Positions 36,917 to 45,270 of a DNA stretch of 64,000 nt are shown in pieces. Source of the DNA: Paramicrobacterium fandaimingii (GTDB taxonomy: Bacteria; Actinomycetota; Actinomycetes; Actinomycetales; Microbacteriaceae); NCBI RefSeq assembly GCF_011751745.2, contig NZ_CP061170.1, positions 3,162,001 to 3,226,000 of the forward strand, written 5' to 3'. The notes under the pieces were generated by a model that was given only the letters and a program-made list of their open reading frames with translations, had not been told where the DNA came from and made no database searches. The position numbers were made by a program, and so were the translations under genes. Within the stretch, counting starts at the first letter, position 1, and every line of letters begins with the position of its first letter.

Positions 36917-37888
36917 TCAGTCCTCCTGCCCGAACGCCCGCTTCTGCACGACCCGCAGAAAGAAGAACGAGAGAGCAAACGTGGCGATGGCGATCACGAT
37001 CGACGTCGCTGCGGCTGAGTAGATGTCGTCGCGCGTGAACGCATCGCGGTACACGAGCATGAGAGGCGACCAGCTTGTCGACAGACTGTTCGAGAGCGGT
37101 CGCAGGATCGTCGGTTCCGCGAAGACTTGAAGCGTCGCGATCATCGAGAACAGCCCCGTCATCACGAGCGCTGGCGCGATGATGGGAACTTTGATGCGCA
37201 GGGCGATCTGCACCTCGCTCGCGCCGTCGATCTTTGCCGCCTCGTAGATCTCGCTCGGCACGGCGCGCAGAGACGTGTACAGCACAATCATGTTGAAGCC
37301 GACGCCTCCCCAGAGTGCGATGTTCGCAATGCCGAACAGCACGAGATCACTCGAGAGCACTCGCGGGGCATCCCAGCCGAGCCGCTCGAAGACGTAATAG
37401 AACGGACTCACGGCCGGAAGGTAGAGAAAACCCCACAGCAGGGAGCTGATCACACTGGGCACGGCATAGGGAAGGAAGATCGTCAGACGCGAGAACCCGA
37501 CGGCGCGCGTGCGCTTCGAATCGAGAAGCAGAGCGAACAGCAGAGCAAGAAGCAGCATCGTCGGAATGAGCACGACGCCATAGAGCAGAACCCTGCCGAC
37601 ACTCGCGCCGAACTCCGTGTTGGTGAGCGTCGTCACATAGTTCTCGATCCCCGCGAACGAGAGCGACTTGCCCCCAGAACCAAGACCGAGCCCGACAATC
37701 TCCTGCTTCTGAAAACTCAGAATCAGCGTGTAGACGATCGGAGCGAGCATGAACAGCACAAACAGCACGATTCCCGGCATGAGCATGCCGTACGGGGTGA
37801 GCACCCGCGTGCGAAAACTGCCGCGCCTGGTGCCGGGCGCTGCCCGCGCCGCTGTCTTTCGTTGGCGCACTGAGAGCTCTGCCTGCAT
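36917..37888 (-). CDS. Sugar ABC transporter permease (MalF type)
   Basis: A 323-residue permease with a basic N-terminal tail, six helices and the EAA motif EIYEAAKIDGASEVQIALRI of CUT1 sugar importers. It pairs with the MalG-type protein downstream. A GNRA-capped hairpin lies in the 57-base gap between this gene and the binding-protein gene, and probably sets the expression ratio. Confidence 0.92.
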   Translation of the reverse strand: MQAELSVRQRKTAARAAPGTRRGSFRTRVLTPYGMLMPGIVLFVLFMLAPIVYTLILSFQKQEIVGLGLGSGGKSLSFAGIENYVTTLTNTEFGASVGRVLLYGVVLIPTMLLLALLFALLLDSKRTRAVGFSRLTIFLPYAVPSVISSLLWGFLYLPAVSPFYYVFERLGWDAPRVLSSDLVLFGIANIALWGGVGFNMIVLYTSLRAVPSEIYEAAKIDGASEVQIALRIKVPIIAPALVMTGLFSMIATLQVFAEPTILRPLSNSLSTSWSPLMLVYRDAFTRDDIYSAAATSIVIAIATFALSFFFLRVVQKRAFGQED

Positions 37889-37908
37889 CGCTGCCTCCGA
37901 ATGCTCGG

Positions 37909-37938
37909 GCCGCCGGAGTGCTCGCGCACCCCGGCGGC
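37909..37938 (-). other. Intercistronic hairpin with GCGA tetraloop
   Basis: On the minus-strand transcript a 13-bp stem (arms 37926-37938 and 37909-37921, one G-U pair) closes a GCGA loop, a GNRA tetraloop. It lies between the binding-protein gene and the permease genes. Such hairpins protect the upstream mRNA from 3' decay or attenuate readthrough, giving more binding protein than permease. Confidence 0.65.
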
Positions 37939-37945
37939 GACGTGG

Positions 37946-39247
37946 TTATTTGACGGTGAATCCGCTGTCGACGAGATCGTCCGTTGTGATCTTCTGCATC
38001 GCGGCGAGCGCCGTGAGGAACGCATCAGCGGTCTTCGCCTGTGCCGCCTTCGCGAATTCGTCGTTGTAGGCGCTGTACGCGACATTCACGTTCGGCCCGT
38101 AGGTGAACGAGTTGACGGAGTCTGCGGCCTTGGCGGCAACGTCGTAGAAGTCATCCTGGTTGCTGAAGAACTCCGGTGCCGTCGTCAGCGCCGCCTTGGC
38201 AGCCTTCGTGTCGGCCGGGTAGATTCCGGCAACGTCGGCGAGGGCTTTCACAGCCTCGGGGTCGGTATTGAGCCACGTGACGAATTCAAGGGCTGCTTTC
38301 GGATGCTTCGACTGCGACGTGACGCCTGTCGACGAGCCACCCCAGTTGCCGTTTGCCGGAGCGCTGGCATCCCATTGCGGAAGCTCTGCCGCTACCCATT
38401 TGCCCTGGGTGTCCGCAGCGTTGCCCGAGAGCACTCCGGGTGCCCAGACCGAGCTGACCCAGCCGACCTGCGTTCCATCGTTCAAGCCGGCGTTCCATTC
38501 GGGCGTGTACATCGGCTTGTTGTCGATGACACCCTCTTCGACGAGTCCGCCCCAGTACTCGGCAACCTTCTGCGACGCTGCCGAGTCAATGTCGACGCCC
38601 CAGGCGTCGCCGTCGATGGACCACCATGACGCGCCAGCCTGCTGCGTGAGCCCGGTGAACCAGCCCGCGTCGTTTGCCGAGAATGTGCCGAGGTACGAAT
38701 CCGGATCCTTCTCGTGAATGGCACGCGCGAGGTCGGCGTACTCGTCCCACGTCTTCGGAACGCTCAGACCATACGAGTCGAGGATGTCTTGGCGGTAGTA
38801 CGCCATCATCGGGCCGGTGTCCTGCGGAATCGCATAGACGGCGTCGCCTCCGAGCGTCACCGAGTTCCACACGCCGTCGGGGAACGATGAGGCAAGGTCG
38901 CTGCCACCGTATTCGGACAGGTCTGCGAGAGCATCCGATGCCACGAGTGTGGGGATCTTCTGATACTCGGCCTGAATCAAGTCGGGGGCGCCGCTGCCGG
39001 CCTTTACCGCAGTGAGCAGCTTGGTGACCGCGGGGTCACCGCCATCTTGCTTGCTCACGGTCACCTGAATGTCGGGATGGTCGTCGTTCCAGATCTTCAC
39101 GACCTTTTCCAGGTTGGGCGCCCATGCCCAGTAGCTCAGTTTGACGGGGCCGCTGGATTCTCCGCCCGCGTCGGCGGAACAGCCCGTGGCCAGCAGCGCG
39201 GCTGCGGCGATCGCGACGACCGCTGTTGCGCGAAGTGATGAACGCAT
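37946..39247 (-). CDS. Sugar ABC transporter substrate-binding lipoprotein
   Basis: A 433-residue lipoprotein with lipobox LATGC (Cys23) and an extracellular solute-binding family 1 fold: KLSYWAWAPNLEKVVKIWNDDHPDI, YAIPQDTGPMMAYYRQDIL, and GASWWSIDGDAWG. It is the first gene of a leftward operon with two permeases and LacI. The divergent GH42 gene points to a galactoside or arabinogalactan-derived oligosaccharide as ligand (inference). Confidence 0.9.
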   Translation of the reverse strand: MRSSLRATAVVAIAAAALLATGCSADAGGESSGPVKLSYWAWAPNLEKVVKIWNDDHPDIQVTVSKQDGGDPAVTKLLTAVKAGSGAPDLIQAEYQKIPTLVASDALADLSEYGGSDLASSFPDGVWNSVTLGGDAVYAIPQDTGPMMAYYRQDILDSYGLSVPKTWDEYADLARAIHEKDPDSYLGTFSANDAGWFTGLTQQAGASWWSIDGDAWGVDIDSAASQKVAEYWGGLVEEGVIDNKPMYTPEWNAGLNDGTQVGWVSSVWAPGVLSGNAADTQGKWVAAELPQWDASAPANGNWGGSSTGVTSQSKHPKAALEFVTWLNTDPEAVKALADVAGIYPADTKAAKAALTTAPEFFSNQDDFYDVAAKAADSVNSFTYGPNVNVAYSAYNDEFAKAAQAKTADAFLTALAAMQKITTDDLVDSGFTVK

Positions 39248-39318
39248 TCGTCCTCCTTGTCGAAAACACGTCCTGTGCGCAGATGTGCGGCACAGCGGCC
39301 CACGAGAATGTCCGAAAC

Positions 39319-39336
39319 CCTGTGAGCGGTTCTAGT
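39319..39336. promoter_or_regulatory. Candidate LacI-family operator 1
   Basis: CCTGTGAGCGGTTCTAGT has the central CG and partial dyad typical of LacI/GalR sites (compare TGTGAGCGCTCACA). It overlaps the -10 of the leftward operon promoter. Confidence 0.45.
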
Positions 39337-39363
39337 TACGCACAGTGACTGATTCCTTGTCAA
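39333..39363 (-). promoter_or_regulatory. Candidate promoter of sugar ABC operon
   Basis: On the minus strand TTGACA (39358-39363, perfect -35) is followed by TAACTA (39333-39338) after 19 bases, or GTAACT after 18. The long spacer suggests a regulated promoter. It overlaps the LacI-like dyad at 39319. Confidence 0.5.
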
Positions 39364-39407
39364 GCGTGAACTTTCCATCGACAAGCCACACGTCGAACTG
39401 TGATAGA

Positions 39408-39425
39408 ACTGTAACCGCACACAGT
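39408..39425. promoter_or_regulatory. Candidate LacI-family operator 2
   Basis: ACTGTAACCGCACACAGT has perfect ACTGT/ACAGT ends and a central CG, the LacI/GalR pattern. It sits 14 bases before the GH42 start codon and just past a -10-like TAGAAC, where bound repressor would block transcription of the beta-galactosidase gene. Confidence 0.55.
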
Positions 39426-39438
39426 CAGAGGAGATGAC

Positions 39439-41406
39439 ATGACCTGGATCCCCGGACGCACCGGCTTTCGCTACGGAGGCGACTACAACCCCGAGCAGTG
39501 GAGCAGCGAGGTGTGGGCCGAAGACATCCGGCTGATGCAGGATGCCGGCGTGAACCTGGTAAGCATCGGCATCTTCTCGTGGGTCATGCTCGAACCCCGC
39601 GAGGGCGAATACGACTTCAGCTTTCTCGACGAGATCATTGGGATGCTGTCGGACGCCGGCATCGATATCGACCTGGCCACCCCGACGGCAGCGCCCCCGG
39701 CGTGGTTCTGGAAGGCATACCCCGACTCCCACCCCGTGCTGCGCGACGGCACACGCGTCGGGTTCGGATCCCGCGGCATGGTGAGCCCAAGTTCCCCCGA
39801 CTACAGACGCGCCGCGACGGCCATCGCGTCGAAGCTCGCTGAGCGGTACGGCACACATCCGGCCGTTGTGATGTGGCATGTGCACAACGAATATGGTGCC
39901 CCCATCAGCGACAGCTACGACGACAACTCGGTGACGGCGTTCCGCGCGTGGCTGCGGACCCGTTACGGCACGCTCGACACGCTCAATCGCGCCTGGGGAA
40001 CACAGTTCTGGGGTCAGACCTACGGCGAATGGGACGAGATCGATGCTCCTCGTCAATCGGCGAGCGTCAGCAACCAGGCCCAACGCCTCGACTTTCAGCG
40101 ATTCACGTCAGACGCTCTTCTCGCGTGCTTCACGGCAGAACGCGATGCAATTCGCGCCCACTCCGACCGCCCCATCACAACGAACTTCATGGCAACGAAC
40201 TGCCCCTCGGTCGACTACTGGAAGTGGGCGAAAGAAGTCGACATCGTCGCAAACGATCATTACCTTGCGGCCGAGCGCACAGACAACCACGTCATGCTCG
40301 CCATGGATGCCGACCTCACCCGATCGCTCGCGGCATCCGAGCCCTGGATTCTGATGGAGCACTCGAGCTCCGCCGTCAACTGGCAGCCGCGCAACATCGC
40401 GAAGCGGCCTGGAGAGCTGGCCCGCAACAGCCTTCAGCATGTCGCACGCGGGTGCGACGCTGTGATGTTCTTTCAATTTCGCGCGAGCAGGTACGGCGCA
40501 GAGAAGTTTCACTCGGCGATGCTCCCCCATGCGGGAACGAACAGTCGAGTCTGGCGCGAGGTCGTCGGCCTCGGCGGTGAGCTCGCCTCGCTGAGCGAGG
40601 TGGCAGGGAGCCGCGTGAGCGCACGCGTGGCGATCGTGTGGAGCATTGAATCGTTCTGGGCAATGGATCTCGATTGGCGTCCGTCTGCGGATCTCGATCA
40701 TCGAGAACGCATCGAGGCGTTCTATTCGTCGCTGTGGCGCCGCGGAGTGACCGTTGACTTTGTGCATCCCAGCGCTGACCTCACTGGTTACGCCGCCGTG
40801 TTCGCGCCAAGTCTGTACCTGCTGGCGGATGCCGAGGCGGCCAACATCCGCGAGTACGTCGCCGGCGGCGGCATCCTCGCCGTTTCATACTTCTCGGGGA
40901 TCGTCATGGCGAACGACGAAGTGCCCGCCGGCGCATACCCCGGGCAGCTGCGCGAGGTGCTCGGCCTCGCGGTGCACGAGTTTCTCCCCCTGCGCGACGG
41001 CGAGCTCGTCACGCTCGACACCGGGGCGACCGGCTCGGTGTGGGCAGACGACATCGTGCTCACGGGGGCCGAGGCCGTCGCCAACTATACGAACGGCCCA
41101 GCGGCTTCCGGCGTCGCCATCACTCGCAATCGCCATGGGCGCGGTGCAGCGCACTACGTGTCAACGACGCTTGCCTCCGTTGACCTGGATCGCTTCGTGG
41201 AGTCGGTGCTTGACGACGCTGGTGTTGCACATGCCGTGCTGCCCGACGGGCTCGAGATCGTCACGCGCGAGTCCGAAAGTCAGCGCGTCCGATTTCTGCT
41301 CAACCACAGTGATGATGCGATCGAGTACGAAGGCAACCAGGTGGAAGGCGGCGCCGTTTTCGTTGTTCGCGAGAACGCCGATGCCGTGCCGCATTACGGC
41401 GCATGA
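39439..41406 (+). CDS. GH42 family beta-galactosidase
   Basis: A 655-residue GH42 enzyme: TIM barrel with FRYGGDYNPEQW at the N-terminus, acid/base Glu151 in WHVHNEYG and nucleophile Glu307 in WILMEHSS; then the trimerisation domain (about 390-590) and a small C-terminal beta domain. No signal peptide, so it splits imported galactosides in the cytoplasm. Start ATG follows AGAGGAG. It is divergent from a sugar ABC operon that ends in a LacI regulator; the pair probably forms one galacto-oligosaccharide system. Confidence 0.93.
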   Translation: MTWIPGRTGFRYGGDYNPEQWSSEVWAEDIRLMQDAGVNLVSIGIFSWVMLEPREGEYDFSFLDEIIGMLSDAGIDIDLATPTAAPPAWFWKAYPDSHPVLRDGTRVGFGSRGMVSPSSPDYRRAATAIASKLAERYGTHPAVVMWHVHNEYGAPISDSYDDNSVTAFRAWLRTRYGTLDTLNRAWGTQFWGQTYGEWDEIDAPRQSASVSNQAQRLDFQRFTSDALLACFTAERDAIRAHSDRPITTNFMATNCPSVDYWKWAKEVDIVANDHYLAAERTDNHVMLAMDADLTRSLAASEPWILMEHSSSAVNWQPRNIAKRPGELARNSLQHVARGCDAVMFFQFRASRYGAEKFHSAMLPHAGTNSRVWREVVGLGGELASLSEVAGSRVSARVAIVWSIESFWAMDLDWRPSADLDHRERIEAFYSSLWRRGVTVDFVHPSADLTGYAAVFAPSLYLLADAEAANIREYVAGGGILAVSYFSGIVMANDEVPAGAYPGQLREVLGLAVHEFLPLRDGELVTLDTGATGSVWADDIVLTGAEAVANYTNGPAASGVAITRNRHGRGAAHYVSTTLASVDLDRFVESVLDDAGVAHAVLPDGLEIVTRESESQRVRFLLNHSDDAIEYEGNQVEGGAVFVVRENADAVPHYGA

Positions 41407-41468
41407 CGTCGAGAGATTGGCGACGTGCTGAGTCGTTCGTAGCCTGAGCACAACGAAAGGACGTCGCC

Positions 41469-42029
41469 ATGACCCTCACAGACACTGTCGCACCCGCATC
41501 CGCTCCCACCGTTTCCGTCGAGGAGCGCGCTGAGCGACTCGCCTCGGCTGGCACCGCCTGGGGCGAGCGCATTCAGAAGGCCCCCTCGAGCGCCAACCTC
41601 ACCTACACGGTGACCGGTGAGGGTTCGGGCTCCGTTGCGTCGACGATCCGCGCGGGAAAGCACACGTTCACTGTGGACGAACCTGCCGCTCTCGCCGGTG
41701 ACGACGTGGCGGCAAGCCCCGTCGAGGTTGCACTCGGCGCGCTCATCTCGTGTCAGATCGTCGTCTACCGCCTGTACGCGCAGAACCTCGGCATTCAGGT
41801 CGATGACATTCAGGCATCCGCCGAGGGCGACCTCAACGTCACCGGTTTGTTCGGAATCGACGAGAACGTTCGCCCGGGATTCAGCGCGGTGCGCCTGAAC
41901 ATCACAGTTACCGGTCCGGAAACACAGGAGCGCTACGACGAACTGCACGCCGCCGTTGACGCCCACTGCCCCGTTCTCGACCTGTTTGCCAACGCGACTC
42001 CCGTAAACGTCACCATCGTCAAGGGCTAA
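41469..42029 (+). CDS. OsmC family protein
   Basis: A 186-residue OsmC/Ohr-superfamily protein. Core: AGKHTFTVDEPAALAGDDVAASPVEVALGALISCQIVVYRLYAQ with the catalytic-type Cys, and DAHCPVLDLFANATPVNV with the second Cys. The likely role is reduction of peroxides or of an unknown electrophile. Start ATG follows AAAGGAC. It ends only 1 base before the SigK-type promoter of the next gene, and I see no such promoter in front of it. Confidence 0.85.
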   Translation: MTLTDTVAPASAPTVSVEERAERLASAGTAWGERIQKAPSSANLTYTVTGEGSGSVASTIRAGKHTFTVDEPAALAGDDVAASPVEVALGALISCQIVVYRLYAQNLGIQVDDIQASAEGDLNVTGLFGIDENVRPGFSAVRLNITVTGPETQERYDELHAAVDAHCPVLDLFANATPVNVTIVKG

Positions 42030-42030
42030 G

Positions 42031-42059
42031 CCAATCCGCCACGGCCGTGGCAACGAATA
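42031..42059 (+). promoter_or_regulatory. SigK-type promoter of sigK
   Basis: CCAATCC (42031-42037), 16 bases, CGAATA (42054-42059). The mycobacterial SigK consensus is CCATCC-N16/17-CGAATA. It would direct autoregulated transcription of sigK-rskA from about 42066, exactly where an alternative leaderless GTG lies. The spacer contains a GCCACGGCCGTGGC palindrome. Confidence 0.7.
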
Positions 42060-42143
42060 CCACGTGTGATCACCCTTGCCGAACCCGTTACCCGACGAGC
42101 GCATGCAGATGCGCTGGGTGGTTTGCGTGCAATACTGGCACCT

Positions 42144-42734
42144 GTGACAGCGGAAACCGGGGCGCCCATTGCTCCCCGAGACGAGCCGTCTCACGACGTC
42201 GCAACCCTTGTGACGGCCGTCGCCTCGGGCGATCAACGCGCGTTCGGCGACCTCTACGACGCTGTCGCCGCCCGTGTTCACGGGCTGGTGCGACGCATCC
42301 TCATTGACGACGCGCAGTCCGAAGAGGTGACGCAGGAGATCTTTCTTGAGATCTGGCAATCTGCTCCGCGCTTTGACGCAACGCGCGGAAGCGCCATCGG
42401 CTGGATCTTCACTCTCGCCCACCGCCGCGCCGTCGATCGCGTGCGCTCGGCACAGTCAACACGCGACCGCGACGAGCGCATTGCCAAGCGCGACACCGAC
42501 ACCGCCTATGACCCCGTAGCAGAAGAGGGCGATGCGCGAATCGAGAGTCAGCGGGTTCATCGCGCCCTGCGCGAACTGTCTGGCGCCCAGCGCGAAGCGA
42601 TAACGTTGGCCTACTACGGCGGCTTCTCGCAAAGCGAAATCGCCGAACGCCTCGATACCCCGATCGGAACAGTGAAGACACGCCTTCGAGACGGAATGAT
42701 CAGGCTTCGATCTCTTTTGGGGGTGACGACATGA
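42144..42734 (+). CDS. sigK: ECF sigma factor SigK
   Basis: A 196-residue ECF sigma factor close in pattern to mycobacterial SigK: region 2 (AFGDLYDAVAARVHGLVRRI, EEVTQEIFLEIWQSAPRFD, GSAIGWIFTLAHRRAVDRVR) and region 4 (LSGAQREAITLAYYGGFSQ, SEIAERLDTPIGTVKTRLRDG). The following gene is an RskA-type anti-sigma factor overlapping by ATGA. GTG 42144 is chosen from homologue length; GTG 42066 would add 26 residues with several rare codons (ATA, TTG, CGA), but matches a leaderless start from the SigK-type promoter. In mycobacteria SigK drives mpt70/mpt83 fasciclin genes, and a fasciclin gene lies just downstream here. Confidence 0.9.
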   Translation: MTAETGAPIAPRDEPSHDVATLVTAVASGDQRAFGDLYDAVAARVHGLVRRILIDDAQSEEVTQEIFLEIWQSAPRFDATRGSAIGWIFTLAHRRAVDRVRSAQSTRDRDERIAKRDTDTAYDPVAEEGDARIESQRVHRALRELSGAQREAITLAYYGGFSQSEIAERLDTPIGTVKTRLRDGMIRLRSLLGVTT

Positions 42735-43546
42735 CTCGCGACAAGGATGCCGAGGCAGCTTCGCACGCCCTCGATGCTGATTCTGCCGAGGAGCACGCCG
42801 CCTTCGACAGCGAACTGACGAGCAATGACGCGCTGCGCCGAACCCAGGCCGGCTTCGATGACGTCGCACGGGAACTCGCCGAGGCGACGACACCCATTGC
42901 GCCACCTGCAGACATGAAATCGCGACTGATGTCGGCAATTTCGGATCTGCCACAGCACACGGCCGAACCCGCGGATGACGCACCCGCCGCCGCGCCGGCC
43001 TCCGAGCCGACTCAGCCCCCCGAGCCGCTCCCGGCCGCCGAACCGCGGATGACGAATGCGGAGAAGCGCGCGCAGCGTCGCTGGTACTCACGCCCCGCGA
43101 CGATCGCGGTGGCTGCCGTCGCGGCATCCGCCCTGATCTTCGCCGGAGGTACCGCTGTCGGCACCCTCGTCACCAACGACTCCATCTCGGCGCAATCCGA
43201 AGCCGCCGACAAACTCGCCGCAATCAATGCCGCAGACGATACGCAGCGCACGAGCATCGAATCAAACGGCACGACGGCAACCGTCGTGTGGTCGGCATCG
43301 CTCGAGCTGTCGGCCGTGGTGATGGACGAGTTGCCTGCTGCCCCCGATGGCAAGGTCTACGAGGCGTGGTACATCGGTGACGGCGGAGCGGTGGCTGCGG
43401 GAACATTCACCGCAGAGCCTGACACGACATGGCACGTTCTTGACGGCACGTTCACACCGGGCACGGTGATCGGCATCACCGTCGAACCCGACGGCGGCTC
43501 TGAGCAGCCAACGACCGACCCCGTCATGGTGTTCGAAACGGCATAA
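42731..43546 (+). CDS. rskA: RskA-family anti-sigma-K factor
   Basis: A 271-residue membrane protein: cytosolic N-terminal anti-sigma domain (about 1-75), a Pro/Ala-rich linker, one transmembrane helix (about 123-147) and an extracytoplasmic RskA domain (LELSAVVMDELPAAPDGKVYEAWYI, WHVLDGTFTPGTVIGITVEPDGGSEQPT). RskA holds SigK at the membrane until regulated proteolysis releases it. ATG overlaps the sigK stop (ATGA), enforcing equal synthesis. Confidence 0.88.
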   Translation: MTRDKDAEAASHALDADSAEEHAAFDSELTSNDALRRTQAGFDDVARELAEATTPIAPPADMKSRLMSAISDLPQHTAEPADDAPAAAPASEPTQPPEPLPAAEPRMTNAEKRAQRRWYSRPATIAVAAVAASALIFAGGTAVGTLVTNDSISAQSEAADKLAAINAADDTQRTSIESNGTTATVVWSASLELSAVVMDELPAAPDGKVYEAWYIGDGGAVAAGTFTAEPDTTWHVLDGTFTPGTVIGITVEPDGGSEQPTTDPVMVFETA

Positions 43547-43734
43547 CCGCCACCCAACACGGGCTACCGGCTACCGCTACAGGCCGCTGGCCAAGCGCCG
43601 CGCTTCGCGATCGCACACGCCGCACAACACGCGGCATCCGCTCCGTTGGCGGCAGGTGCTCTTCGAAGGTGAAGGGGTACCCGGCATAGGTGCGAGGGAC
43701 GCCGCTGATGGAAAGAAAAGAATCTGAGAATCTT

Positions 43735-43763
43735 CCAATCCACTCTCGCCAGGGTTCCGAACC
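43735..43763 (+). promoter_or_regulatory. SigK-type promoter of the fasciclin gene
   Basis: CCAATCC (43735-43741), 16 bases, CGAACC (43758-43763). The -35 and spacer length are identical to the element upstream of sigK and the -10 shares CGAA. It lies 51 bases before the lipoprotein start. A GGGTTC-C-GAACCC dyad overlaps the -10. Confidence 0.62.
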
Positions 43764-43814
43764 CCGTATGCAATCAGCCGTTCCACAACTGGAACGAAAG
43801 ACAAAGGAGTGATC

Positions 43815-44489
43815 ATGCGCACCACATCACGAAAAGCATTCGCTGCACTCGCAATCGCAGCAGCAGCGACCCTGACGTTCGCGGGCTGTTCATCGAGCAG
43901 TGACATGTCGAAGGATGACGACTCGAGCCAGAGCCAGTCAACGCCGAAGGAGAGCGAGTCGAACGAGTCGATGGCCGATCCCGCCTCTGACCTCGTTGGT
44001 GCTGGCTGCTCGGCCTACGCCGACCAGGTTCCCGACGGTCCCGGATCGATCAAGGGCATGTCGGCAGACCCCGTCGCCGTCGCGGCATCGAACAACCCCA
44101 TGCTGACAACGCTCGTCTCTGCGGTCTCCGGAGAGCTCAACCCCGATGTGAACCTCGTCGACACGCTGAACGGTGACGAGTTCACCGTCTTCGCACCGGT
44201 CGATGACGCGTTCGGCAAGATCGACGCCGAGACGCTCGAGATGCTGAAGACTCCCGAAGGAGCAGAGACACTCACCAGCATCCTGACCTACCACGTTGTT
44301 CCCGGGCAGATCGCACCCGATGCGATTGCCGGTGAGCACGACACCGTTGAGGGCGAGACCGTTGAGGTGACCGGAAGCGGTGACGACCTCATGGTTGGCG
44401 ATGCCAGCGTCATCTGCGGTGGCGTTCACACGGCAAATGCAACCGTCTACCTGATCGACTCGGTGCTGATGCCGCCGTCGATGGGCTAA
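43815..44489 (+). CDS. Fasciclin-domain lipoprotein (MPT83-like)
   Basis: A 224-residue lipoprotein: lipobox FAGC near residue 25, a Ser/Glu/Asp-rich linker, then one fasciclin (FAS1) domain from about residue 75: [38 protein letters not shown] and [16 protein letters not shown]. It resembles mycobacterial MPT83/MPT70, surface proteins of the SigK regulon. Two Cys residues (GAGCSAY and VICGGV) could form a disulfide as in MPT70. ATG 43815 follows AAAGGAG. Likely surface adhesion or signalling; not proven. Confidence 0.9.
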   Translation: MRTTSRKAFAALAIAAAATLTFAGCSSSSDMSKDDDSSQSQSTPKESESNESMADPASDLVGAGCSAYADQVPDGPGSIKGMSADPVAVAASNNPMLTTLVSAVSGELNPDVNLVDTLNGDEFTVFAPVDDAFGKIDAETLEMLKTPEGAETLTSILTYHVVPGQIAPDAIAGEHDTVEGETVEVTGSGDDLMVGDASVICGGVHTANATVYLIDSVLMPPSMG

Positions 44490-44506
44490 CGCTAGTTTCC
44501 CAGAAT

Positions 44507-44538
44507 CGGGTGACGGAACGCTCGCGTTCCGTCACCCG
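44507..44538 (+). terminator. Hairpin terminator after the fasciclin gene
   Basis: A perfect 14-bp stem (CGGGTGACGGAACG / CGTTCCGTCACCCG) with a CTCG loop, 18 bases after the stop. There is no T-run. It also separates this gene from the convergent GNAT gene. Confidence 0.75.
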
Positions 44539-44620
44539 ATCTGTGTGTCACGACTCTGCGCGGCGCCGTAGGACGCCACAAACATGTGCACGTCTGGGGA
44601 TCGCCGGTCTCTGACACGTC

Positions 44621-45217
44621 TTACTGAGATTCGCGTTCCTGAGATTCGCGCTGTCTCCACTCGTCGGAGAGCAGCGCGTATTCCATGCCGTCAAGCCAGC
44701 CAAGAGTGCGGTGCAGGCTCTCGCGCACGGTGTGGCTCTCGCGTCGCATGCCGAGTCGCTCCATGAGCCGCCACGACGGTTCGTTGTCTGCGAAGCATCC
44801 CGCCGACACACGGCGCAGCTCGAGATCTTCGAAGCACAGGCGCAGAACTTCGCGCATCGCCTCGCTCGCAAACCCCTGCCCCTGCGCGCTTGGCGCAAGG
44901 CACCAGCCCAGCTCTGCCTGCGTATCGCGGGCACGGTCGCTCACCTCATCTTGAGCCCACGCGTCGCCGATTCCGACCATGACGTCACCGATGATCACGC
45001 CGTTCTGCTCGACGACGAGCTTGCCCGCGAGCTTCGCCGGGTCGCAAAAGCGACGCCGAAATTCATCGGGGTCGGTGCCGTCTGACGGCATCCACATATT
45101 GACATCAGGATGCTGCCGATAGGCACGCACTGCTTCGACGTCAGCGGCCTCAGCCCGTCGAATCGTGAGCCGCTCCGTCTGCACGGGGAAGGCCACATCG
45201 TTGAATGTCGGTGCCAT
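44621..45217 (-). CDS. GNAT family N-acetyltransferase
   Basis: A 198-residue RimJ-like acetyltransferase: QTERLTIRRAEAADVEAVRAY at the N-terminus, AELGWCLAPSAQGQGFASEAM as the acetyl-CoA site, and CFADNEPSWRLMERLGMRRE. It could modify a protein N-terminus or a small amine; the substrate is unknown. Start ATG 45217 has AGGAAG upstream. Its C-terminal tail repeats RESQ twice. Confidence 0.85.
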   Translation of the reverse strand: MAPTFNDVAFPVQTERLTIRRAEAADVEAVRAYRQHPDVNMWMPSDGTDPDEFRRRFCDPAKLAGKLVVEQNGVIIGDVMVGIGDAWAQDEVSDRARDTQAELGWCLAPSAQGQGFASEAMREVLRLCFEDLELRRVSAGCFADNEPSWRLMERLGMRRESHTVRESLHRTLGWLDGMEYALLSDEWRQRESQERESQ

Positions 45218-45270
45218 GAAACTTCCTCTCGTGTGTTGCCATCGCTCATTGTGCCACCGGCCGGTGACAC

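Noticed and set aside
42066..42143. Longer SigK N-terminus from GTG 42066
   Set aside because: The added 26 residues use rare codons and have no counterpart in SigK homologues, though the predicted transcript start keeps it possible.
43751..43764. AGGGTTCCGAACCC resembling a tRNA T-arm
   Set aside because: No acceptor, D or anticodon stems can be placed around it; it overlaps the SigK-type -10 box.
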